Below, one piece after another: positions 23,848-32,722 of a stretch of 32,722 nucleotides of DNA (the first letter of the stretch is position 1; each line of letters starts with the position of its first letter). The stretch covers positions 7,600 to 40,321 of the forward strand of contig MGWD01000047.1 in the NCBI GenBank assembly GCA_001800825.1, given 5' to 3'. Under the pieces are notes generated by a model, which was not told the DNA's origin, did not search any database, and was given only the letters and a program-made list of their open reading frames with translations. Both the position numbers and the translations under genes were made by a program. The stretch comes from Euryarchaeota archaeon RBG_19FT_COMBO_69_17. Its GTDB lineage: Archaea > Thermoplasmatota > Thermoplasmata > RBG-16-68-12.

Positions 23848-24801
23848 TCACTTCCAGAGCTTCGGGTACGTCCCGGGTTCCATGAGGACCCGCGACGTTT
23901 CCACGGCGACCCCGGACTTCGCGATGACGATCTCGTCCGACGTCAGGGCGGCCTTCCCGAAGAGGACGGCCTCGCCCTTCGCGGTGAACACCCCGACGAC
24001 CTGGCCCCGCCTGACGTGGGGATCGAGCTTCGCGACGCCGGGCACGGCGAGATGGGCCCCATGGGAGAGAGCGTCCACGGCCGTGTCCTTGACGATGATC
24101 CGGGGGAGGTGCGCGAGGAGGGACTCCTGGGGCCGGAGGACCCGGATGAGGGGGCCCTCGTCGCCCTCCTTCCGGTACTCGAGGGCGTCCCGGAACGCGT
24201 TGAGGGGGAGGGCGTCCGACTCCGCGAAGGACGCCGTGCGGGTGCGGCGCAGGTCGACCATGTTCGCCCCCACGCCCAGGGCCTCCCCGACGTCCGCGCA
24301 CAGGGTACGGATGTACGTGCCCGACTCGCAGCGAACCCGAAAGAGCACGTTCCGCCCGTCGACCTCGAAGGCCTCGAAGGCGTAGACGTGGCGGGCCCGT
24401 TGCTCTCGCTTGACCGCGGACCGGACGGGCGGGATCTGGTAGATCTCCCCGACGAAGCGGGCGATCATGGACCGGATCCTCCGCTCGTCGACGTCCTGGT
24501 GGAGCTGCATCACGCCGACGTACTCCTTGTCCCCCTCGAGCACGGCCTCGAGGCCGCGGGTCGCGTCCGCGAGGGCCACGGGGAGGACCCCCGTGACCCG
24601 CGGGTCGAGGGTCCCCGAATGGCCCGCCCGCGGGACGCCGAACATGTCGCGGACCCACGCGCTGACCTGGTGGGACGTCGGGCCCTGGGGCTTGTCGACG
24701 ACGGCGACCCCGAGGCGGATCCGGTCCTCGACGGACCGATCCTCGGGCCTCCGTCCGTGTTTCGACTCCGGCGTGTCATGCAGGACGACGAGGTCGCTCA
24801 T
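23848..24801 (-). CDS. cbf5: tRNA/rRNA pseudouridine synthase Cbf5 (archaeal TruB/dyskerin) with PUA domain
   Basis: VVDKPQGPTSHQVSAWVRDMFGVPRAGHSGTLDPRVTGVLPVAL...KEYVGVMQLHQDVDE...IYQIPPVRSAVKREQRARHVY...RCESGTYIRTLCADVGEALG. Confidence 0.96.
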   Translation of the reverse strand: MSDLVVLHDTPESKHGRRPEDRSVEDRIRLGVAVVDKPQGPTSHQVSAWVRDMFGVPRAGHSGTLDPRVTGVLPVALADATRGLEAVLEGDKEYVGVMQLHQDVDERRIRSMIARFVGEIYQIPPVRSAVKREQRARHVYAFEAFEVDGRNVLFRVRCESGTYIRTLCADVGEALGVGANMVDLRRTRTASFAESDALPLNAFRDALEYRKEGDEGPLIRVLRPQESLLAHLPRIIVKDTAVDALSHGAHLAVPGVAKLDPHVRRGQVVGVFTAKGEAVLFGKAALTSDEIVIAKSGVAVETSRVLMEPGTYPKLWK

Positions 24802-25337
24802 CCGTCCACCCGCGACGCGACGAGGGCGACGATCTCGTCGGGTGCCTTGTCGGAGGAGTCGATGAGGAGGTCGAACACCTGGGTGTCGTCAAGATCGATC
24901 CCGTAGATGGATCGGTACCGCGAGCGCTCGGAGCGCCCCCGGTCCGCGATCTCACGCATCGCCACGTCCACGGCCTTCCCCTCCCGTCCCGCGATCCGCT
25001 TCGCGCGGACCTCGAGGGGCGCGTCGATCCACACCTTGAGGCACGGCACGCGCCGCTCGGATAGGAGCTGGGCTTGGATGCGTCCGTCGACGACGACGTC
25101 GTGGCCTAGGCTGTCCTCCCGAAGGACGCGCTCGAGCACGCGTCCGTCGAGCTCCCGGTCGATCGACGCGTCCGACTCCGCCTTCCGGCCGAAGGCCGCG
25201 AGGTCCATCCCCGCATCCCGCGCCATCTCCCGGAACAGGAGCCCCGCGGACACGAGGACGTACCCGTGGGCCGCCGCGAACCGCTCCGCGGCCGTCGTCT
25301 TCCCGCCCCCCGGGGGCCCGCCGATGACGACGATCAT
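24798..25337 (-). CDS. cmk: Archaeal cytidylate kinase
   Basis: MIVVIGGPPGGGKTTAAERFAAAHGYVLVSAGLLFREMARDAGMDLAAFG...ERVLREDSLGHDVVVDGRIQAQLL. Confidence 0.92.
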   Translation of the reverse strand: MIVVIGGPPGGGKTTAAERFAAAHGYVLVSAGLLFREMARDAGMDLAAFGRKAESDASIDRELDGRVLERVLREDSLGHDVVVDGRIQAQLLSERRVPCLKVWIDAPLEVRAKRIAGREGKAVDVAMREIADRGRSERSRYRSIYGIDLDDTQVFDLLIDSSDKAPDEIVALVASRVDG

Positions 25338-25348
25338 TCGGGGTCCCC

Positions 25349-26089
25349 TCAGGAGGCCCCGTCGGCCTCGGCATTCAGGGGCACGTCGAGCTCGCGGAGC
25401 CGCCGTCGGAACCGGAAGTACTTGAGGGCCCGGGACACAATCTGTCCGAAGGGGATCGCGAGGAGGGAGTAGAGGAGGACCCACGACGGGAAGACGTAGA
25501 TTGAGGGGAGCCAGACGTTGGAGGACCAGGGGACCGCGATGAACGGGTTCCCGTTCGCGAGCAGGGTGCTGTCCACGAAGGACCGGATCCACGTGAACAT
25601 GATCACGAACGCCAGGGTCGTGACGGCCATCGACTTGTAGGGCGCGAAGATCATGTCCTGGGCGTCCTTCGAGAATCCCTTCTGGATCTCCTGGAGCTTC
25701 TTGAGCCGCGCCTCGTTGCCCTTCCGCATCGCGTCCATCTGTTCCTTCCGCCACGCGGCCATGACGCGGTTCGTGCGGGCCATCTTGACCCAGTTCGTGA
25801 AGTAGTCTCGGACGATGGACGAGGCCGTCGTCGTGAGGGCGCCCGCGACGAGGATCGTGATCACAGGGAGGGCCCCGCCGAAGCCCAGGACGGGCATGAG
25901 GACGGCGCCCGCCACGGCTGCGAAGCCCCCCGCGAGCTGAGGGTCGAACAGGGTCCAGAAGGAAAGGATGAACAGGAAGATGAGGACGAACCGGGACAGG
26001 CTGGGCGCAGCCGCTGGCGGACGGGTAGGTGCCTCCTTCTCGGGCGCCTCTTCGGCGGGTGCCTCGTCGGAGTCTTCGTCGTCGGCCAC
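25349..26089 (-). CDS. DUF106/EMC3-like (YidC/Oxa1-superfamily) membrane protein
   Basis: TM segments flanking charged NRVMAAWRKEQMDAMRKGNEARLKKLQEIQKGFSKDAQDMIFAPYKSM; SNVWLPSIYVFPSWVLLYSLLAIPFGQIVSRALKYFRF. Confidence 0.88.
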   Translation of the reverse strand: MADDEDSDEAPAEEAPEKEAPTRPPAAAPSLSRFVLIFLFILSFWTLFDPQLAGGFAAVAGAVLMPVLGFGGALPVITILVAGALTTTASSIVRDYFTNWVKMARTNRVMAAWRKEQMDAMRKGNEARLKKLQEIQKGFSKDAQDMIFAPYKSMAVTTLAFVIMFTWIRSFVDSTLLANGNPFIAVPWSSNVWLPSIYVFPSWVLLYSLLAIPFGQIVSRALKYFRFRRRLRELDVPLNAEADGAS

Positions 26090-26138
26090 GGCCCGACGAA
26101 AGGGCCTGTTCTTATAAGGGTTTGCGAGCCCGCGCGAC

Positions 26139-26507
26139 TCAGCCGCCCGAGGGGGCCGTGGGCCCGCCCCCGAGGGCTTGCTGGATCTTCTCCCCGAGCT
26201 GCTCGTACCGCTCGGAGAGGGACTTCTCCTGCTTCTGGAGGGACTTCACGCGGATCGTGAGGGTCTCCTTGTGCTCCTCGAGCTCGTTCCGGAGGCCCTC
26301 CCGGTCGTCCTGCCGGACGAGGAGCATCCCGATGCTCTTGTAGATCGGCGTCCCGTCGGCAACCTTGCCGAGCTCCTCGAGGGTCCCCTCGATCTCCCGG
26401 AGCTTCGCCTCGAGCTGGACGCGCTGGGATGCGAGGACCTGGAGCTGCTGCTGCAACTGCTGGTACTGGGCGATCTGGTTCTGCAACTGGGGCGAGATCT
26501 CCTTCAT
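26139..26507 (-). CDS. pfdB: Prefoldin beta subunit
   Basis: ISPQLQNQIAQYQQLQQQLQVLASQRVQLEAKLREIEGTLEELGKVADGTPIYKSIGMLLVRQDDREGLRNELEEHKETLTIRVKSLQKQEK. Confidence 0.95.
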   Translation of the reverse strand: MKEISPQLQNQIAQYQQLQQQLQVLASQRVQLEAKLREIEGTLEELGKVADGTPIYKSIGMLLVRQDDREGLRNELEEHKETLTIRVKSLQKQEKSLSERYEQLGEKIQQALGGGPTAPSGG

Positions 26508-26737
26508 CGTTCGGCCTCCTCTCCCACGCGCGCGGCGACGTCGGCCCAGCGCAGGTACGAGTTCACGGCGGCCCGCAGGGAGCTCGTGTCCTCTGCGTCG
26601 ATCCGGATCGTGAGACGTCTGCGGCCGCCGGACAGGCGGACGCGGGCCTTCGGGAATTCCTGGCCCGACTCCGGTTCCAGGGCCCTCCGGACGACGTCCG
26701 CCCGGGGCCCCTCGATCGTGATCGCGGCCCGCCGCAT
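26504..26737 (-). CDS. pcc1: KEOPS complex subunit Pcc1-like
   Basis: AAITIEGPRADVVRRALEPES...RLSGGRRRLTIRIDAEDTSSLRAAVNSYLRWADVA; ATGA-type overlap with pfdB. Confidence 0.85.
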   Translation of the reverse strand: MRRAAITIEGPRADVVRRALEPESGQEFPKARVRLSGGRRRLTIRIDAEDTSSLRAAVNSYLRWADVAARVGEEAER

Positions 26738-26739
26738 GG

Positions 26740-26874
26740 TCACCGCGCCTTCACGAGCTTCTTCACGTTCGGGCGTTCCTTGTAGAAGATCTTCGAGCCG
26801 CACCGTTCGCACTGGATCCCGACCGTGTTGATGTTCGTCCGGATCGGCTCGAAACAGATCGCGCACTTGTACAC
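26740..26874 (-). CDS. rpoP: DNA-directed RNA polymerase subunit P (Rpo12), GTG start
   Basis: (M)YKCAICFEPIRTNINTVGIQCERCGSKIFYKERPNVKKLVKAR. Confidence 0.93.
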   Translation of the reverse strand: MYKCAICFEPIRTNINTVGIQCERCGSKIFYKERPNVKKLVKAR

Positions 26875-26876
26875 GG

Positions 26877-27167
26877 TCAGGCCTCCTCGGGCTCGGGGGC
26901 CTCCGCCTTCTCGCCCGCCTCGGGGACCTCCCGCTTGAATGAGGTCGTGACGACAGGTCGGTACGCCCCACCTGCGAACACGGCGCCGCACCGGCGGCAT
27001 GCCCAGACGCCGGACGACCGACGCTTGACCGCGACGGCTTGGCAGTTCGGACACACGTGCCGCTGCCGAAGGCCCGCCTCGATCTCCTGGACGCGGCGGC
27101 GAATCCGCACGCCGTAGCGGGGGCCGTAGCGCCCGACGGCGCCGACCTTCCGAGTGCGACGCGCCAT
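26877..27167 (-). CDS. rpl37ae: Ribosomal protein L37Ae
   Basis: [69 protein letters not shown]. Confidence 0.95.
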   Translation of the reverse strand: MARRTRKVGAVGRYGPRYGVRIRRRVQEIEAGLRQRHVCPNCQAVAVKRRSSGVWACRRCGAVFAGGAYRPVVTTSFKREVPEAGEKAEAPEPEEA

Positions 27168-27175
27168 GGGGATCC

Positions 27176-27952
27176 TCAGCTCTGGAGCAAGGGACGGATC
27201 CCGCGACCCACCTTCTGGCTGGTCTCGATGACCCGCTTGACCTCGTCGTAAGAGAAGCTTCCACTTAAGCCTTTTTGCATGGCTCGGATGTCCCCGTTCT
27301 CGTCCGTCGTCGCCGTGAGCCGCGCGCGGGCCATGCGCTCCTCGTCGAGGCTCGGGTCCACGAGGAGGAGGTCCTTGATCTTCGCCACGGTCACGCTCAC
27401 GGGCCAATGCTCCACGGGCAGGGGGAAGTCCTCGCCGACCCCCTGGGCCTTCGCGGGGACGACCGTCGACGCGAGGGCGGCGACCGCGCCATAGGACGCT
27501 GCGTCGAAGAGGTTCCCGTCGTAGTCGAGGACGTGGATGTCGATGAACATGACCCACACCTTCTCCTTCGGCGTGATGCAGAGCCTCCCCACGTTGACCA
27601 TCTTGGACTCGCGGATCCCGCGGTCGACGACCCGGGCGAGTTCGATCGCGTCGGGCCGCGGGGGGCCTGCCTCGAACGTCGGACTTGCCATGGGGATGAG
27701 CTCGACGCTCGTGGACAGGACGCCCGTGTTCGGGGTGTCGGGATAGGGTTCCCCCGTCGCCATCTTCACGCCGACGAGGACCTCCGTCTTGCCCAGATGC
27801 ACCCGGGCGCTCCCCTCTGCCGTCGTGATGAGCCCCTTCTCGATCACGAGCTTCCGCGGCTCGTCGAGGGCCCTCCCATCCGTCCGCTGGCCGCCCGAGG
27901 CGAGGCGGTAGATGTAGTCCCGCATGAGGTCCGAGACGATCTCGACGCTCAT
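27176..27952 (-). CDS. rrp42: Exosome complex protein Rrp42
   Basis: [77 protein letters not shown]. Confidence 0.96.
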   Translation of the reverse strand: MSVEIVSDLMRDYIYRLASGGQRTDGRALDEPRKLVIEKGLITTAEGSARVHLGKTEVLVGVKMATGEPYPDTPNTGVLSTSVELIPMASPTFEAGPPRPDAIELARVVDRGIRESKMVNVGRLCITPKEKVWVMFIDIHVLDYDGNLFDAASYGAVAALASTVVPAKAQGVGEDFPLPVEHWPVSVTVAKIKDLLLVDPSLDEERMARARLTATTDENGDIRAMQKGLSGSFSYDEVKRVIETSQKVGRGIRPLLQS

Positions 27953-28791
27953 GGGGACCCCTCCCGGCCGAGGTCGTCGAGCTGGGAATCGAACGCGACC
28001 TCCGCGGGCGCGGGCGATGGGGCGGGCGCCGCCGCGGCTTCTCGGAGGATCTCGTCGACCGTCGCGGAGTAGCGGCGCCGCAGGGCATCCCGCTGCAGGT
28101 CGTAGATGCGCTTTGCCGCGTCGATCGAGAGGCCCATCGCCTTTTGGAACTCGTCGTACGTGAGGTGGCCGTCCATCTGGAGGAGGACGATCTCCCCCGT
28201 CCGAGGGACGATCGCCATGGGGCAGTCCGCCTCCCCGAAGTTGTCCTCGTCCTTGTTCAGGTCGAGGCACACGACCCCGCCGATCTTCCCGGACGCACAC
28301 GAGGTCACGAGGTCCTTCATCGGCACGCCAGCGTCGGCGATGGCGACGGCGGCCGCCGTGAGGCCCGCGCACCGCGTGCCCGCGTCCGCCTGGAGGACCT
28401 CGATGAAGATGTCCACGGAGGTCCGCGGGAACTGCTCCTTGAAGATGACGGAGGAGAACGCCTCCGAGATGACCTTCGAGATCTCGACGGAGCGCCGATC
28501 GGGGCCCGGCCGCTTCCGGTCGGAGACGGAGAAGGGGGCCATGTTGTAGCGGCACTGCACGAGGGCCCTCGCGGGGTCCTGGAGATGCCTCGGGTGGGCC
28601 TCCCTCGGGCCGTACACGGCGGCGAGGACCTTGTTCCCGCCCCACTCGACGTACGCGGACCCGTCCGCGCGGCCGAGGACGCCCGCCTCGATCCGGATGG
28701 GCCGGAGCTCGTCAAAGCGCCGCCCGTCCAAGCGGACGCCGTTCTCGTCGATCAGCTTCAGTTCCTTTGGGATGTGCTCGATGTCTTCCAT
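27949..28791 (-). CDS. rrp41: Exosome complex exonuclease Rrp41
   Basis: [51 protein letters not shown]...[10 protein letters not shown]-type motif ([10 protein letters not shown])...[25 protein letters not shown]. Confidence 0.97.
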   Translation of the reverse strand: MEDIEHIPKELKLIDENGVRLDGRRFDELRPIRIEAGVLGRADGSAYVEWGGNKVLAAVYGPREAHPRHLQDPARALVQCRYNMAPFSVSDRKRPGPDRRSVEISKVISEAFSSVIFKEQFPRTSVDIFIEVLQADAGTRCAGLTAAAVAIADAGVPMKDLVTSCASGKIGGVVCLDLNKDEDNFGEADCPMAIVPRTGEIVLLQMDGHLTYDEFQKAMGLSIDAAKRIYDLQRDALRRRYSATVDEILREAAAAPAPSPAPAEVAFDSQLDDLGREGSP

Positions 28792-28804
28792 TCGAATCCT
28801 TCCG

Positions 28805-29503
28805 TCACGCGGGCCCTCGTCCCTCTCTCCCGCGGTACGCGTCCTCGAGGAACTCGCGCACGGCCTCCGTGAGGCCGTGGGCCTGGGCCTGCTCCTCGAT
28901 GAGCCGGATCGCGCGCACCGCGATGGCGGTGTCCCGGTCGGCCCCGTCGAGCCAGATCCGCCCGTTCTGGCCGACGTAGATGCGGCACTCGGTCTCCTCC
29001 TTCAGCAGGTCCAGCATGCTCCCCTCCTTCCCGATGATCCGCGGGACCTTCGTCGGAGAGACCTCCACGAGCTGGCCGCCCTCGATCCGGCGCGCTTCGC
29101 GGTCCTGCATCGTGAGCTGGACCTTCTTCGCCTCGTCAACGCTCAGGACGTGGGCGAGAATCGCGTCCCCGACGTTCAGGAACCGCGTGGTGTCGCCGAA
29201 CTCCACGTGCCACGGGCTCTCCGTCGCATGGAGGGGCGCGGGGTACGGGGAGTTGATGTCCACGAGCCAATGGGATGGCCCGACGTCGACGACCTCGCCG
29301 ACGACGGCGTCGCCGGGCTCGGGGATGTAACGGCCGGACAGCGGGATGACGCTGACCCGCCCGTCCTTCTCGGCGAGGACGCCGAGATGGGCCGAGTAGA
29401 CCTTGCCGCCTTCGCCGAAAGTTCCGGGACCGGGTTTCACTCCCGGGCCGCCCACGGACTCGCCAGGGATGACAATCTGGCGAACCGGGCCTTTGCCTTC
29501 CAT
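28805..29503 (-). CDS. rrp4: Exosome complex RNA-binding protein Rrp4 (S1/KH)
   Basis: [11 protein letters not shown]...[18 protein letters not shown]...[33 protein letters not shown]...[32 protein letters not shown]. Confidence 0.96.
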   Translation of the reverse strand: MEGKGPVRQIVIPGESVGGPGVKPGPGTFGEGGKVYSAHLGVLAEKDGRVSVIPLSGRYIPEPGDAVVGEVVDVGPSHWLVDINSPYPAPLHATESPWHVEFGDTTRFLNVGDAILAHVLSVDEAKKVQLTMQDREARRIEGGQLVEVSPTKVPRIIGKEGSMLDLLKEETECRIYVGQNGRIWLDGADRDTAIAVRAIRLIEEQAQAHGLTEAVREFLEDAYRGREGRGPA

Positions 29504-29581
29504 TGGGTTCTCTCTCTCACGCGAACGCGTCGAAACGGTCCCGGCTACTTATCGTTTTGGGTCGCCCGCCCCTCGCCCGGG

Positions 29582-30322
29582 TCAGAGACGCTGGTCCTGC
29601 TTCAGGATGCGCGTCTCCACGTTCCCCTTCGTCTTCGCGTTGAGCTTCTCGAGGAACTCCGTCTGCATCCCTGCGGGCATCTCCACGACCCCAATCCACG
29701 CCCCCGTAGACTGCCACTCCTCCCGGAGGATTGTCCCGAACGCCTTGAGGTCGCCGTAGCACTTCGCGCTGTCCTCCGCGCTCAGCTTCACGGCGATGCG
29801 GACTTTCTCGAATCGGATCGGGATGAGGGGGCGCAGGGCGCTGAGGACGTCCTTCACCTGCTCCTCGACCCCCTTGAACGGGTCCACATGGACCTTCGCC
29901 TCCTCCATCGCGATCTCGATCCGTTGGGGAGGGTGGGGCGCGCCTGTCTGGGGGTTGATCGCGTTCGCCGCGATGTACTGGATGATCTGCCTGCGCTTCG
30001 CCTCGAGCATCTGGCGGCGCTGCTCCGTCGTGAGCTGGATCTCGCCCTTCAGGATGACCTGCTTCGCGACGGCGAGGGGTTCCGTCGTGCCGAAGAACTC
30101 GGCCATCTTCTCCTCGGAGGCTTTGGAGCCTTTGTGGGCGTCCCGGAACACCTGGTCGATTGCGAGCTCGCGGAGGAGGTCGACCTCCTTCCCGTCGCGG
30201 AGGGCCTGGACCGCATCCGGCTTTACGATGACCTCGAACCGCTCGCCGGACTTCTCGATCCGCGCGATCACATACTCGGAGAAGACGTCATCCCGTCGGT
30301 CGGAGCGAAGCTCCTTCGGCAT
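29582..30322 (-). CDS. Ribosome maturation protein SBDS
   Basis: [29 protein letters not shown]...[23 protein letters not shown]...[61 protein letters not shown]. Confidence 0.97.
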   Translation of the reverse strand: MPKELRSDRRDDVFSEYVIARIEKSGERFEVIVKPDAVQALRDGKEVDLLRELAIDQVFRDAHKGSKASEEKMAEFFGTTEPLAVAKQVILKGEIQLTTEQRRQMLEAKRRQIIQYIAANAINPQTGAPHPPQRIEIAMEEAKVHVDPFKGVEEQVKDVLSALRPLIPIRFEKVRIAVKLSAEDSAKCYGDLKAFGTILREEWQSTGAWIGVVEMPAGMQTEFLEKLNAKTKGNVETRILKQDQRL

Positions 30323-30331
30323 GGGCTCCCC

Positions 30332-31057
30332 TTAGGCGGCCGCGGGGATCCGGGAGAGGTACTCGGAGACCTCGGCCTCCGACAGGCGGCGGAACTTCTC
30401 GCCCTCGACGACGACCCCGACCTCGATGGCCCGGGCGTCGAGCTTCTCCCCCTCGGACGCCTTCTGGAGGGCCTCGAGGCCCAGGATGACGGCATCGTCC
30501 TTTGCGATCCCGTCCTTGTACTTCTCCTCGAAGAGCTCCATGACCGCGTTCCGGCCCGCGCCGATGCTGCCCGCCTTGTACGACACAAGGGCCCCGCTCG
30601 GGTCCGTCTCGAACAGGTGGGTCCCCAGATCGTCCACGCCGGCCACGAGGAGGGCTGTGCCGAAGGGGCGGACGCCGCCGTACTGGGTGTAGTTCTGCTT
30701 GTAGTCGCAGATCCGCTTGACGAGGAGGTCCACCCCGATCCGCTCGCTGTACGTCACCTTGTTGATCTGGGCGACGAGGCGGGCGTAGTCCACGAGGACC
30801 CGAGCGTCGGCCACGAGGCCCGACGTCGCGGCGCCGATGTGATCGTCGATCTGGAAGATCTTCTCGATGGAGGAGGTCTCGACAAGCCTCGACCCGATCT
30901 TCTTGTCCGCCATCAGCACGATCCCGTTCTTGAACTTCAGGCCGGCCGTCGTGTTCCCGCGGGTGACCGCAACCCGCGCGTATTCGACCTGGAACAGGCG
31001 GCCGTCGGGACTGAAGACGGTGATTGCTCGGTCGTAGGCCATTTGACCCGGCTGCAT
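30332..31057 (-). CDS. psmA: Proteasome alpha subunit
   Basis: AYDRAITVFSPDGRLFQVEYARVAVTRGNTTAGLKFKNGIVLMADKKIGSRLVETSSIEKIFQIDDHIGAATSGLVADARVLVDYAR. Confidence 0.97.
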   Translation of the reverse strand: MQPGQMAYDRAITVFSPDGRLFQVEYARVAVTRGNTTAGLKFKNGIVLMADKKIGSRLVETSSIEKIFQIDDHIGAATSGLVADARVLVDYARLVAQINKVTYSERIGVDLLVKRICDYKQNYTQYGGVRPFGTALLVAGVDDLGTHLFETDPSGALVSYKAGSIGAGRNAVMELFEEKYKDGIAKDDAVILGLEALQKASEGEKLDARAIEVGVVVEGEKFRRLSEAEVSEYLSRIPAAA

Positions 31058-31071
31058 AAGACGCCTCTTCG

Positions 31072-31099
31072 CCGCCTAATAAGGCGGTCGCTTATAAGG
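31072..31099 (-). promoter_or_regulatory. psmA promoter: TATA box (CCTTATAAGC) plus a 6-bp inverted repeat CCGCCT-AATA-AGGCGG between TATA and start
   Basis: Minus strand CTTATAAGCGACCGCCTTATTAGGCGGCGAAGAGGCGTCTTATG; TATA overlaps the pop5 stop codon. Confidence 0.6.
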
Positions 31100-31421
31100 G
31101 TTCTTTCCGGGACGCGCGCGCAGACTGGGTCGCGCGGTCGTCGAGATACTTCGACGTCGCCCTCCGGATCGTCCCCGATGTCCCGAGGGTTACCGTACGG
31201 ACGGATTCCCCCGCGACGCGCTCGATGGACCGCAACGCGGCGATCGTCTCGTCCTTCCGCACATGGATGCACCGGGCGAGCCCGAGCCGACCGTTGAAGC
31301 CCACGAGATGGGGCCGTGCCGGGAGTCCGCGGAGGGCCTCGAGGACCTCGTCCGGGGAGAAGGCTCGAGGGCCTTCCACGCGGAACGCGATGTAACGGTA
31401 CCGCGGCCGGCGGGTGCTCAC
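31092..31421 (-). CDS. Ribonuclease P protein component Pop5 (Rnp2)
   Basis: RYRYIAFRVEGPRAFSPDEVLEALRGLPARPHLVGFNGRLGLARCIHVRKDETIAALRSIERVAGESVRTVTLGTSGTIRRATSKYL. Confidence 0.85.
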   Translation of the reverse strand: MSTRRPRYRYIAFRVEGPRAFSPDEVLEALRGLPARPHLVGFNGRLGLARCIHVRKDETIAALRSIERVAGESVRTVTLGTSGTIRRATSKYLDDRATQSARASRKEPL

Positions 31422-31476
31422 GCTCGCCCGGTAGGGAATGAAGGGAAAAGAAGGTTGGGGAAAAAGAGGAGGAGGT

Positions 31477-32610
31477 TCAGCGTACTTCGTCGACGTCGCT
31501 CGACGTCGCCACGGGGCCCGTGTAGATGTCCTTGCCCATGATGGACTTGGACTTCACGCCCGTGATCACGAGGAGGACGCGGATCGTGTTCGCGAGGTCG
31601 TCGTCCACGGAGCAGCCCCAGATGATCCGCGACATGGGGTTGATCTTCTGGCCGACGATCTCCGCCGCGCGCTCCGCCTCGGACACCGTGAGATCGGGTC
31701 CGCCGACGACGCGCACGAGGGCTCCTCGCGCGTGGGTGAGGTCCACTTCGCCGAGGAGGGGGGACTCGAGGGCCTCGTTAATCGCGTACTCCACGCGGTC
31801 CCGCTCTTCCTCGCTTTCGCCGATCCCGATCATCGCGACCCCGCCGCCCTTCATGATCGTCATGAGGTCCGCGTAGTCGAGGTTCACGAGGCCCGGCTTC
31901 GTGATGATCTCCGTCATGCCCTTGATGGATTGCATGAGGATCTCGTCCGCGACTTTGAACGCAGCGTTGATCGGCAGCCGGGGTACGAGCTCGAGGAGCT
32001 TGTCGTTGTAGATCACGATCGTCGTGTCGCAGAACTTGCGGAGCTTGTCGAGGCCCGCCTCCGCGTTCTCCATGCGGATCTTCCCTTCGGACTTGAAGGG
32101 CATCGTCACGACGCCCATCGTGAGGGCGCCCTCGTCCTTCGCGACCCGGGCCACGTACTGGGCGGACCCCGTGCCCGTGCCGCCGCCCATGCCCGCCGTG
32201 ATGAACACGACGTGGGCCCCGCGGATGAAGTCCCGAATCTCTTCCTCGTTCTCGTGGGCCGCCTGCTCCCCGACCTCGGGGAGGGCCCCCGCGCCGAGGC
32301 CCTTCGTCAGGCGCTTCCCGATGAGGATCTTCTTCGGCGCGTGGACGGAGAGGAGGTGCTTGGCGTCCGTGTTGATCGCGGCCATCTGGGCGCCCGAGAT
32401 CCCGGCCTCGCTGCACCGGTTGATCGTGTTGGATCCGCCGCCCCCGCAACCGACGATCTTGATCGACACGTTGATCGAGTCGACGATCTTCTCGATCTCC
32501 GCGTCGTCGTCCGTCTTCTTCGGCTCGGCCTTCGCCTGCGCCTCTCGCTTCTCCTGTTCCTTCACTTCTTCCTGGTGCCGGGCCAAGGCCTCGTTGAGAA
32601 TCGACTTCAT
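31477..32610 (-). CDS. ftsZ: Cell division GTPase FtsZ
   Basis: [38 protein letters not shown]...[24 protein letters not shown]...[38 protein letters not shown]...[24 protein letters not shown]. Confidence 0.97.
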   Translation of the reverse strand: MKSILNEALARHQEEVKEQEKREAQAKAEPKKTDDDAEIEKIVDSINVSIKIVGCGGGGSNTINRCSEAGISGAQMAAINTDAKHLLSVHAPKKILIGKRLTKGLGAGALPEVGEQAAHENEEEIRDFIRGAHVVFITAGMGGGTGTGSAQYVARVAKDEGALTMGVVTMPFKSEGKIRMENAEAGLDKLRKFCDTTIVIYNDKLLELVPRLPINAAFKVADEILMQSIKGMTEIITKPGLVNLDYADLMTIMKGGGVAMIGIGESEEERDRVEYAINEALESPLLGEVDLTHARGALVRVVGGPDLTVSEAERAAEIVGQKINPMSRIIWGCSVDDDLANTIRVLLVITGVKSKSIMGKDIYTGPVATSSDVDEVR

Positions 32611-32722
32611 CGAACCATCCCATCCCGATGGACTCTGACGCCGGGCGAATCGGGCTGAGGGTATTTAAAAGTAGTCATACATTCGTCTGACGCTTCCTCA
32701 AGCCCGCATCTGCCGTCGGGAC

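Noticed and set aside
28631-31297. 888-aa plus-strand ORF
   Set aside because: Antisense shadow of rrp4, sbds and psmA; composition is reverse-complement codon bias with no recognisable domain.
31438-32658. 406-aa plus-strand ORF
   Set aside because: Antisense shadow of ftsZ.

Overview
GC-rich archaeal chromosomal segment, probably from a Thermoplasmatota-like lineage (inferred from gene content and overlapping gene order, not proven). It is mostly core genes. From the left: a truncated secreted-protein end; folD; a wHTH regulator; a geranylgeranyl reductase-type flavoprotein; an MTHFR-like gene; purH; purN; an intergenic region with two copies of a hairpin repeat; a GAF protein; small exported proteins; an S8 protease; a 7TM/ATP-grasp fusion protein; a two-wHTH regulator with a small membrane protein; a TRAM protein; zinc-ribbon and membrane proteins; metG; a PHP protein; a Roadblock/LC7 protein; the riboflavin operon ribB-ribL-ribC-ribH; a pgi/pmi gene; a tRNA-Ser gene; and then the archaeal information-processing super-operon (cbf5, cmk, DUF106/EMC3-like, prefoldin beta, pcc1, rpoP, rpl37ae, rrp42, rrp41, rrp4, sbds, psmA, pop5) followed by ftsZ. 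The strongest unusual signal is the minus-strand tRNA-Ser(GGA) at 23665-23783. It only folds properly if a 35-nt intron is removed from the T-loop (position 59/60), and that intron is bounded by a textbook bulge-helix-bulge motif. Other notable items are an apparent CTG start codon for ribC inside a CTGA stop/start overlap, a fused 7TM-transglutaminase-type membrane domain plus ATP-grasp ligase, duplicated intergenic hairpin elements, and operator-like inverted repeats at the ribB and psmA promoters. All calls come from reading the sequence; no database search was run.
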